Shown here piece by piece: positions 10,467 through 21,200 of a stretch of DNA of 64,000 nt. The position numbers and the translations under genes are program-made. Origin of the DNA: Asterias amurensis (lineage: Eukaryota; Echinodermata; Asteroidea; Forcipulatida; Asteriidae); the NCBI RefSeq assembly GCF_032118995.1, contig NC_092661.1, positions 20,245,006 through 20,309,005 of the forward strand, in the 5' to 3' direction. The notes below the pieces were generated by a model. The model saw only the letters and a program-made list of their open reading frames with translations, was not told the origin of the DNA and did no database searches. Each line of letters begins with the position of its first letter. Within the stretch, counting starts at the first letter, position 1.

Positions 10467-11413
10467 GCAAGAACTTCCCAAGTGTAAGAGTTAATGGTGT
10501 AAGTACCCAAACCCAGTTTAAAACGATAATACAAAAATATATAAAATATTTTGATTATGTTGTAAAAAATAACATGATCCATAAATAGCAGAAGTATTCT
10601 TAGAATGTCATCAGAATTGGACTGTGCTAACTGGTTTCCAGCAAGCCATGCTTAGCACTCAGGATCTCAACCGTCCGTTTATGAGCACTGAGGGAAAAAG
10701 CAAATTAAAACAGTATGATCAATATTTAAAAGGATACTGCCCCAATCATCTAGGTCTAATTTTAATAAAGTATGTAACACAAAAACTTGCTAAGCACAGA
10801 CAAAATTTGCTAAGCAGAAGGACCAGGTTACCAGCCAAAATTACATTAAGTTGGCATTGTTGTGGCGCCCCACTCAATGTTGCTTGCCATAGAAATCTGC
10901 TGAGCAGTATTTTCTGTATAACAGCTTTATGAAATTGGGGCCTAGTCTTACGTGCAAGATGTTGTTTCTCATTAACCAAGCACCACACTTACACCCGTTC
11001 ATCCGGAGATAGCAGGTTCAAATCCCACTCTAGTAAATTTTTCTTTTTAATATTGTAGTCTTCCAATGTATAAACATATATTTTTCTAATGCTGTTGAAA
11101 TAATGCTGTTGAAATGTTCTTCAACTTTATAACAAATAATTGTATTGCAAATTGTAGACTAGAAAGAACTTATTTCATTTCAGGAATTGCAAATCAAACT
11201 ACTGACTTGACAACTACAGCTAAGCACTCATATGTTCAAACCTGACTCCCCAAGATTCATTTTGATCACAACTTGAACTTTCCCAAAGATCATCTTAAAG
11301 TTATGTGGCATGTTGGATCAGATTTATCAGCCCTGCCTATATATTGTGCTGATTTAATAAGCACACTGCTAGGGTCAGGCACTGAGGGCTATTACATGTA
11401 CTTGATGACTTAC
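10467..11413. other. YRDC last intron or 3' flank
   Basis: No other exon recognised. If the tentative last exon is wrong, the true 3' end of YRDC may lie in this stretch. Confidence 0.3.
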
Positions 11414-14400
11414 CTGCCTGGTCTAATGATTGTAAAGTGTCCAGGTATAGAGAGATTAACTACAGTTGATCCCAATCTAGATTCCATTGAATCTCCCAAA
11501 CGCCCTCCGTCAAAAACTGCATCAATCTGTGGCCACAGCTCTTCAAACTCCTACATGATTAGACAAAAAGTATTAACAAAAATGTTTTTTGGGATCCTCT
11601 CAGTTTTGTGATGCACTCATTTTCAAGTCCTAACCTTACATTAAAATGGTATAAAATGCCACTTTTGTTTCAAGTCCAATTTCTGTTGATGATGTCACTG
11701 TACAAATCTATGATCTATAATTTTAAGAGAATGTTTGATTTATTTCTGAACACCAAAACAGCATTAAATTTGTTACCTTTCGACTGACACAAAAATGTCC
11801 TCTTTGAAATAAACATACCCACTTGTTTTTGATGTTCGATGACATCACGTTTCAAATTTTTGAATGAAAGAGTATCATATACATCAAAATTTTACACCAT
11901 TTTTATTGTGAGGTTAGAGACTTAATGTTTTTGTTTCCAAAAAGAAATCCAAAGTGCCACATGTTATAGCCATTATTTAATATGCAAGGTTTTGGTGTGA
12001 CACACTGATAGTACATACCTGTATTGATAATGTGCTACCAGCAGCACTAACATTAGCACTGGTTAACGCTAGCGGCGAACCAGCTGCACGAGCAACATCT
12101 CGAATAAAAGGACAGTCCGGAATACGAATCCCAACTAACTCAGTGGAGGAATTCAACTCTGGATTGAGCTCAGGTCTTCTCTTGAAGACTAGTGTAACTG
12201 GTCCAGGTAGAAGGTCAGAGAGCAATTCAGTGGAGACCGTCACTTCACCCCATCTGGGGAAAAAATACAAACACAAATACAAACTTATTTCATCATGAAA
12301 TAATCAACTGATGATCTAAAAATGTGTTGGATTTGAAACTTTGTTTTTTAGCTAAACTGCTATCAGTGTGTTTCTTTATACAATCAACCCATAATTCAGT
12401 ATGCTACAACAGTGACATTTTGAGGCACACAAGTAGAGAGTAGAGCTACCCCTCAAGGTACTTCATTGAGTCTGAGAGTGGTTAACTGAAGAAGCCATGA
12501 GCCATGCTCAATTGCCATGAAATTTGGGTCACAGTCAGAAGAGATAAGGTTCTCAACTATATGGTCAATTTCTGCAGTGACAATCTGTGTGGCAGTGATT
12601 TGTTACGTATTGATAGGAAAGTGTGGCATGTGTTACTTCGGAGGTCGTTACTTCATCTACAAGGGCTCAAAGGTTTATTGTAAAATTACATGATGTCACA
12701 GCAAACCTAAGCCTGTAGATACTCAATAAGTTTTCATTGTATTTTTGCTCAACTCTTTATGCAAATGTAGTTTTTCTCCGGTTGGGAAAATAATAATAAA
12801 ACAACATGAGGGTTGAGGGGTCAAGTGCATCAAACTCAAGTTCTGATGGTCTAGTCACTGTGTGACGGCTTCGCTGGTATTTTGCTGGATTTACCCATTT
12901 GTGAGGACAGCTGATAATAAAAGTAATTTGAGGTTGTATGTGCCTGATAAACGGGGATAATAATGTTATGAAGTGCCTTGATTTTGTTACTAGGATGTGA
13001 GAACCAAATGTTATTTTTACAGCTAGTCTCAGCCTGAGTAGATATTATATTTAGAGATTTTATATGGAAATATTATTTTTATTATATTTAGAAATAACTC
13101 TCAAAAGACCAAACCAAATGTACTTTTTCATTTGCCATTAAATCACCAGAAGTATGATATAATTTAAACTTTATAGATGTTTAGTGGTGCCATTTTTGTT
13201 ATTTTTAATTAAACAATTGTAAAATCCAGCATTTTAAAAACTATTTTAACACCAAAGCATATATGTTCAATACCTCTGAAGATCTTCAACATCACCCACA
13301 CAAATAGCCACAGGATTTTGTCCATTTCTTCTCTTTATGGTATAAAGTTGTTGAACAGATGCTGTAGACTGAGCCAGTGCAGCTACCCCATAAATGGTGT
13401 CTGTCGGAACGGCTATAACGTTACCGGCTTTAAGACTGGTTACCGCTGTGGATACAGCATTCTGGTTGTCTGTAAAATAAAGACACTCAGTCAAAACAAA
13501 GTTGTAACCCATTGGAACACTCTGCTAGGGGGTATTATAAACAGGAAGTTGTACAATATTGGAACAGATTTAATCTCTCTCACTATTTATATTCCTGTAC
13601 TCCTACAAGTTGGCCTAAATCACCTCAACTTATATAAGTGTCCCTACGACATACTCCTAGAACTATTTCGGTTTCGGAAATAGTTCTAGGAGTACCTACG
13701 GCATTGTTGTGTACAGTGACTTTTAAATTTTGAACAAAATAAATAACATATGTTACAGGAACACGTTGCCTTGGATCAGACGAGTTGGTCTATAAAAAGT
13801 GTTTGTAACCGTTTTTTATAAAATGCATATATGGTTGGAAAGATGTCTTAAAAGTAGAATACAATAATCCACACAAATTTGCCTCAAAATTGCTTGGTTT
13901 TCCTTTTACTGTGCGAACTAACACGGTCGGCCATTTATGGGAGTCAAAAATTTGACTCCCATAAATGGCCGACCGTGTTCGTCGACGAGGTAAAAGGAAA
14001 ACCGTGCAATTTAAAGGCATGTTTGTGTGGATCATTGTATTCTACTTTTACAACATCTTTCTACCCATATGCATTTTATAACAAACGGTTACAAACGCTT
14101 TTGAAAGACCAACTCGACAGATCCAAGGCAACGTGTTCCTTTAAATCTTAACTATTTTTGATTTAAAAAAAATCGTACATGTATGTGACAATTAATGATG
14201 AAGCCTGTATGTAGTGGATTTGCAGACAAATTTTGCTGTGCAAAAACAGAGTTTTTGGTGCATATATATAGTGCATGGCTCACTTTTTTGCAAATTTTTT
14301 ACTTGTTATAAATTTTTACAGATAGCTTTTTCAAGAAAGTTTCCACCACTTTTTCATTCGATATGAAATAATAAAGTATCTAATTTACCTCAATGAGATT

Positions 14401-15167
14401 TCCCATTCCCATTCAGCATTCCCTTTTTGTAAAAATAAGAACACACTGGACACTGTTCTGAAGTGTTATTTTTTAAAGCAAGCTCTACCACCAGCAGTAC
14501 CAATGACAATGTATGTAACATAGCGCGATCGTCGGGACTGGGGTTGTTATCGCAACCATGTACAAAGTTGCGATAACGTAACCCTCCTGCCAACGGCGTA
14601 GCCGAAGGGTTACGAAGCATACTCGAGTGAAAAAGGCGAAATGGTTAAAAAACATACAATTTCTACCTCCTAGTCAGCAGATTTGCTCCATTTTTACCAC
14701 TTTTGAAAATCATGACACAAATTCTAGGAACACGGATGGATGGTTACGTTATCGCAACTACAATCAATGAACAGACATGAGACAGATAATAATAAATCAT
14801 ATGTATATTCATTAATGAGATATCTCTCTGAGTCTCTCTCTAAAAACGAGTGAAAAAGTGGTGGCGCCATACGGAAAGTTATCCTATAAAATCATGCACT
14901 ACTGTAACCTACTCCTAGAAACTATAGTATAAGACTCTAGTTTCTAGAATAGAAGTACATTTGTAACTAACTGTATGTAAGTGTAACTCACTGTACTGAT
15001 TACTTTTAGTTTTTCAAATTTTAATTTCAAGATTTGTTACCTTTAATTTCGACGATTCGAGCCATTCTAGCGACAGTCGAACTCCTCCGATGGGTAGATG
15101 AGATACGCAATCTGTAAAATGTCTTATAAATGTGTTTACTGTGTTTAATAAACATGTCAGAAAACAT
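11414..15167 (-). CDS. YRDC: YRDC, threonylcarbamoyl-AMP synthase (exons 1-4)
   Basis: Makes threonylcarbamoyl-adenylate from Thr, bicarbonate and ATP, the first step of tRNA t6A37 synthesis. Exons on the minus strand: 15167-15041 (AAAG/GTAACA), 13469-13274 (TTTTACAG; AG/GTATTG), 12253-12019 (CCCCAG; CAG/GTATGT), 11550-11414 (CATGTAG; GCAG/GTAAGT). Phases 1, 2 and 0 join cleanly to 231 codons. The Sua5/YrdC fold is clear: VIAVPTDTIYGVAALA, YTIKRRNGQNPVAIC with the K-R pair of the nucleotide site, LLPGPVTLVFKRR, VGIRIPD, LALTSANVS and RLGSTVVNLS near the end. The leader from the first Met to the second internal Met has no acid after residue 4 and is rich in Arg, Lys, His and Ser, like a mitochondrial presequence; Met at 15167, 15155 or 15065 could each start. 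Divergent from ROS1. Confidence 0.93.
12815..12990 (+). repeat. tRNA-Leu-type SINE remnant in YRDC intron 2
   Basis: GAGGGGTCAAGTGCATCAAACTCAAGTTCTGATGG resembles the head of the tRNA-derived SINEs seen at 55893 and 50447 (A-box side and anticodon arm), given here only as TCAAGTGCATCAAACTCAAG. The B box is lost. Confidence 0.35.
13652..13693. repeat. Short hairpin in YRDC intron 1
   Basis: ACTCCTAGAACTATTTC and GAAATAGTTCTAGGAGT flank an 8-bp loop region: 17-bp perfect arms. The same arms recur in decayed form near 14905-14950. Confidence 0.55.
13753..14144. mobile_element. Foldback MITE, 392 bp, near-complete inverted repeat
   Basis: The left end TTACAGGAACACGTTGCCTT mirrors the right end AAGGCAACGTGTTCCTTTAA. 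Complementarity continues along both arms to a centre at about 13948-13955 (ACTCCCATAAATGGCCGACC on the right arm). The right end carries the TTAA typical of the other MITEs here; the left is TTAC. It could form a hairpin of nearly 190 bp per arm in YRDC intron 1. Confidence 0.8.
14322..14884. mobile_element. CGCCATACGGAAAG MITE, copy 1, split by a 414-bp insertion
   Basis: The outer parts match 15935-16076 in reverse: TCGATATGAAATAATAAAG and GTATCTAATTTACCTCAATG on the left, AGTGAAAAAGTGGTGGCGCC on the right. The match is interrupted at 14400-14813. Direct repeats AATGAGAT flank the break (14392-14399 and 14814-14821), an 8-bp target-site duplication. The insert contains GTTGCGATAACGTAACC near 14567 and the inverse GGTTACGTTATCGCAAC near 14740. 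Confidence 0.7.
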
Positions 15168-15216
15168 TACTATGGTTTTGAGTCATTTTCACATTTCCTC
15201 ATGTTGCATCACGGAG

Positions 15217-15228
15217 GCTGCCATTTTG
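15217..15228 (-). promoter_or_regulatory. YY1-like site upstream of YRDC
   Basis: Minus strand reads CAAAATGGCAGC, close to the YY1 consensus with its ATGGC core, 50 bp before the first YRDC ATG. YY1 sites near start sites are common in housekeeping genes. Motif match only. Confidence 0.4.
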
Positions 15229-15254
15229 TTTGTTAGTTTACCGCTTATGCTACA

Positions 15255-15270
15255 TAGCGCCCTCTGGCAC
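15255..15270. promoter_or_regulatory. CTCF-like motif between YRDC and ROS1
   Basis: TAGCGCCCTCTGGCAC resembles the core of the CTCF motif (TAGCGCCCCCTGGTGG in reverse orientation). It lies between the two divergent genes, a plausible insulator position. Single motif match, unproven. Confidence 0.35.
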
Positions 15271-15392
15271 TCAATTTTCCTGGAAGTTTTTATGTAAAGT
15301 TTATGTAAATATTGGCGTGGTCTTTTAGCCGTGGTGTTTCACTGACTTTTGTCCAATGAATGCAGTGACCTCATTATGACTTTCTTCGGTTG

Positions 15393-15423
15393 CCAAATAA
15401 GGTCATGTATATTCCATATATGG
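15393..15423 (+). promoter_or_regulatory. Tandem CArG boxes (SRF sites) upstream of ROS1
   Basis: CCAAATAAGG at 15393-15402 and CCATATATGG at 15414-15423 both match CC(A/T)6GG exactly. They are 21 bp apart start to start, two helical turns, so both would face the same side of the DNA. They lie 105-135 bp before the ROS1 ATG. This suggests SRF/MRTF-type control of ROS1, by inference. Confidence 0.6.
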
Positions 15424-15527
15424 AGTGAAGGAATGCACCACCAGCTGCATGGTCCAAATTCAGTGTGTGGTTTTTGTGGTTTATGAGGCAATCGTGTAGT
15501 TAATGACAGTCACTGGATGGAACCACC

Positions 15528-15653
15528 ATGTCTGTAAACAGTCTCCAAAACTGGCGAATTTTTTACGTGATTTGGATACTTTTACTCATCTTTTCACGTT
15601 GTCTGTCTGCAGGTCTTGTTCAGCAATGTGAGGAAACATGCCAGTCTGTTTTG
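15528..15653 (+). CDS. ROS1: ROS1 exon 1 (signal sequence)
   Basis: Residues 1-42, phase 0 donor TTG/GTGAGT. The start ATG has context CACCATGT. A hydrophobic run (FYVIWILLLIFSRCLSA, residues 12-28) is the signal peptide, followed by CEETC, the first cysteines of the N-terminal module. Confidence 0.88.
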
Positions 15654-18136
15654 GTGAGTTTTTTTCACGTCTTTTAACACACTTTTTGAGTTTGTGTTTG
15701 GTCTAAATTTACTGCACACAGTGTATGGGATGGGGGTATGACAGGGCCACACACACACAGGTGTGTGGTAACTCCCACTGCACTGGGTGTGGGTAATGTA
15801 ATGTACAACGTTGAATGGCCGTGCATCTTGACCTGGACACACTGGTAAAACCATGTGTCAGACCATGGTAAGACAGAGTAGTTTTAATAAAATGATGGAT
15901 TTAGAAATCAGAAAAATTGTGAAATATCCTGGTGGGATAACTTTCCGTATGGCGCCACCACTTTTTCACTCATTTTCACTCATTTTTACTAAAAGGGATA
16001 TCTCAATGAGGTAAATTAGATACTATATTACTGCATATCGAATGAAAAAGTGGTGGCGCCATACGGAAACTTTTCCTCCTGGTGTCGTGGGTTTCTGATA
16101 GGTTAACGGGGAATTGTTCACAATCAAAAACCATATAGGCCTATCCTCCTCTTACCAGTTTTCACACTATTTAGTATTATGCTTTTTTCTTTGAATTGGA
16201 AAAAAATAATGATGCCATATACCAACCGATGCCCTAATTATCTTCATTTGTTAATATGAAGTATGCAAACATATATTAAAACTTGATGGACATTGAAATG
16301 TTCACACTACACACCGATCTTCAATGACTTCAACTGGCCCCATTTGTTTTGAGTTTTTCCTGTTTTCATGGCAAACAAGAAAGTATGGTTTCCCGGTGAA
16401 GCCATACATGGAAGAAACATCTGCAGTGACTACAAGTGTTCTTTGAGACTCTGTGTATGACTCTATAGCCACCAGTTGCCTTCGTTTTATTCAAAATATT
16501 TTTTAATGAAATTTTAAAAATTACCATGGTAATATGCAAAAAATAACAAAAGTAAATAATTTAATAAAAAGTGTGAATAATCATTGGCTTTCAAATCCGA
16601 TTTTGTATTTAGTTTTTTTCCCTTTTTTTCTTAAAATTTATAATAAAGCGTATAAATAAACAGTGATAATTAAATCAACAAGCTGATGTTTAAAATTTAA
16701 TATTAATCATTATTGATATGAGGGTTAAAAAATAAAAATCTCCAACAATATTAGAAAATGATATAAGGCACATGGCTTCTTTAAGCCTCTGTACTTTTTT
16801 TTTCAGAATGCTCAGCAAAATATTCAGTCACAATGTGATTTGATCATCATGAACTGTGAATTGAAATAGTGTTTGATGAAACTTTTTGGGTGGGCAAATA
16901 TTTTTATATGGCCTCAACAGTATGACATATTTTTGTACCTTGTAGAAATGACTAAAATACCAAACTTTTTGCATTTACAAGTGCAAATAACCAGTGGAGC
17001 CTTACGTGTTTCTAAGTTTTGGTCAAGGGAGAGGAGACTCTTTGCTTGGCAAATAAAACCACAATTTTTTTATCTAGGGACTGTTTACATCGCGCACAGA
17101 GAGGTAAAAGATTTGCAACGATTTTAGGGACACCTCGAAAACAGGACCTCCTACGATATATAAAATAATAAAATAAAGGACCAGATTGATTTAAAAATCA
17201 TCTCATTCTCACCAACCTTTTTAGTACGTGTGTTTATAGTTGCGATATCCAAGGGTTGCATCACTTTGCAAATGCTTTATTTTGTTGTCGGACTAAACCA
17301 TTCTGTGAAAGGGGTGTTACAGATAAGAATAAAAGACTTCTAGCTAGAAGTCTTTTATTATTTTAGTGAGAAATTATCTCTTTCTCAAAAACTATGTTTC
17401 TTCAGAGGGAGATGTTACGCACAATGTTTTATGCTATCAACAGCTCTCCAATGCTTGTTACCAAGTCACTTTTTAAGTTAATATTTGTTTTGAGTAATTA
17501 CCAAACATGTACTTTCCCTCTAATGGCCATAAATTCTTCACAGCTAGGGTTCCCTTCAAATTACATGTATGTAATATGGTTTGAATAATTTTTATTTCAG
17601 AATCAAAATCATTATCTCCTTTCATAAATATTCTGGATTCCAGGCGTGAATGAGGTCAGTGGAGGTCGCACAGGGTCATGTTCTTGAATCCACCTACACA
17701 ATGCTCAAGGGATTATGTTGCACTTTGGTCAGTAGGGGGTATACTACCATCCATATCAAAATTCTTTGAGATTATCTTAAATTCCAAGTTATGCTTGAAA
17801 TTATAAACCAGTGATTACGTCTAAGTTACGTCCAGCAATTTTTAGACTTTGTTTTGTGCACACTGAATGATAATTATTGAATAGCAAGGAAAATTAACTG
17901 TGAGTAGTAACTGATTTTTTATGTAGTATTTTTGGTTCGACTTTTACAAGAAATTGTTCCGTCCTACCATGGTAAAGGGAGGATTTTTGGGAAGATAAAA
18001 TTGTATGCATTCCATCTTGTATGGTACAAAGCCTATTATACACCATACTGTAGGTTTTGTGAACATTCAGCCTTTGGCTTTCATGCCGGACCAAAAGAGA
18101 TATTGAGGGGAAATGTTCTCCTTATTAGGATGACAT

Positions 18137-18231
<95 letters not shown>

Positions 18232-21200
18232 GATAATGATAATGATAATGATAATGATAATGATAATGATAATGATAATGATAATGATAATGATAATGAT
18301 AATGATAATGATAATGATAATGATAATGATAATGATAATGATAATGATAATGATAATGATAATGATAATGATAATGATAATGATAATGATAATGATAATG
18401 ATAATGATAATGATAATGATAATGATAATGATAATGATAATGATAATGATAATGATAATGATAATGATAATGATAATGATAATGATAATGATAATGATAA
18501 TGATAATGATAATGATAATGATAATGATAATGATAATGATAATGATAATGATAATGATAATGATAATGATAATGATAATGATAATGATAATGATAATGAT
18601 AATGATAATGATAATGATAATGATAATGATAATGATAATGATAATGATAATGATAATGATAATGATAATGATAATGATAATGATAATGATAATGATAATG
18701 ATAATGATAATGATAATGATAATGATAATGATAATGATAATGATAATGATAATGATAATGATAATGATAATGATAATGATAATGATAATGATAATGATAA
18801 TGATAATGATAATGATAATGATAATGATAATGATAATGATAATGATAATGATAATGATAATGATAATGATAATGATAATGATAATGATAATGATAATGAT
18901 AATGATAATGATAATGATAATGATAATGATAATGATAATGATAATGATAATGATAATGATAATGATAATGATAATGATAATGATAATGATAATGATAATG
19001 ATAATGATAATGATAATGATAATGATAATGATAATGATAATGATAATGATAATGATAATGATAATGATAATGATAATGATAATGATAATGATAATGATAA
19101 TGATAATGATAATGATAATGATAATGATAATGATAATGATAATGATAATGATAATGATAATGATAATGATAATGATAATGATAATGATAATGATAATGAT
19201 AATGATAATGATAATGATAATGATAATGATAATGATAATGATAATGATAATGATAATGATAATGATAATGATAATGATAATGATAATGATAATGATAATG
19301 ATAATGATAATGATAATGATAATGATAATGATAATGATAATGATAATGATAATGATAATGATAATGATAATGATAATGATAATGATAATGATAATGATAA
19401 TGATAATGATAATGATAATGATAATGATAATGATAATGATAATGATAATGATAATGATAATGATAATGATAATGATAATGATAATGATAATGATAATGAT
19501 AATGATAATGATAATGATAATGATAATGATAATGATAATGATAATGATAATGATAATGATAATGATAATGATAATGATAATGATAATGATAATGATAATG
19601 ATAATGATAATGATAATGATAATGATAATGATAATGATAATGATAATGATAATGATAATGATAATGATAATGATAATGATAATGATAATGATAATGATAA
19701 TGATAATGATAATGATAATGATAATGATAATGATAATGATAATGATAATGATAATGATAATGATAATGATAATGATAATGATAATGATAATGATAATGAT
19801 AATGATAATGATAATGATAATGATAATGATAATGATAATGATAATGATAATGATAATGATAATGATAATGATAATGATAATGATAATGATAATGATAATG
19901 ATAATGATAATGATAATGATAATGATAATGATAATGATAATGATAATGATAATGATAATGATAATGATAATGATAATGATAATGATAATGATAATGATAA
20001 TGATAATGATAATGATAATGATAATGATAATGATAATGATAATGATAATGATAATGATAATGATAATGATAATGATAATGATAATGATAATGATAATGAT
20101 AATGATAATGATAATGATAATGATAATGATAATGATAATGATAATGATAATGATAATGATAATGATAATGATAATGATAATGATAATGATAATGATAATG
20201 ATAATGATAATGATAATGATAATGATAATGATAATGATAATGATAATGATAATGATAATGATAATGATAATGATAATGATAATGATAATGATAATGATAA
20301 TGATAATGATAATGATAATGATAATGATAATGATAATGATAATGATAATGATAATGATAATGATAATGATAATGATAATGATAATGATAATGATAATGAT
20401 AATGATAATGATAATGATAATGATAATGATAATGATAATGATAATGATAATGATAATGATAATGATAATGATAATGATAATGATAATGATAATGATAATG
20501 ATAATGATAATGATAATGATAATGATAATGATAATGATAATGATAATGATAATGATAATGATAATGATAATGATAATGATAATGATAATGATAATGATAA
20601 TGATAATGATAATGATAATGATAATGATAATGATAATGATAATGATAATGATAATGATAATGATAATGATAATGATAATGATAATGATAATGATAATGAT
20701 AATGATAATGATAATGATAATGATAATGATAATGATAATGATAATGATAATGATAATGATAATGATAATGATAATGATAATGATAATGATAATGATAATG
20801 ATAATGATAATGATAATGATAATGATAATGATAATGATAATGATAATGATAATGATAATGATAATGATAATGATAATGATAATGATAATGATAATGATAA
20901 TGATAATGATAATGATAATGATAATGATAATGATAATGATAATGATAATGATAATGATAATGATAATGATAATGATAATGATAATGATAATGATAATGAT
21001 AATGATAATGATAATGATAATGATAATGATAATGATAATGATAATGATAATGATAATGATAATGATAATGATAATGATAATGATAAACGGCTTTTATATA
21101 GGTCCTTAACCCCCAAAGGGTCCCGAGGCGCTTCACAGAGGTTAAAAATATTAAGCAGATACAGACCAATTTAAGGAAAATGACGGTAAAACACTCGTGA

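Noticed and set aside
16806-16870. Possible ROS1 exon after a strong TTTTTTTCAG (reads NAQQNIQSQCDLIIMNCELK)
   Set aside because: A TAG follows without a usable donor and ROS1 exon 1 joins exon 2 (26673) in phase with the right cysteine pattern.
18081-21174. Very long open frames (Asn-Asp, Ser-Leu, His-Tyr, Met-Ile) of about 1,000 codons
   Set aside because: All are translations of the same (AATGAT)n microsatellite in different frames and strands; no gene structure around them.
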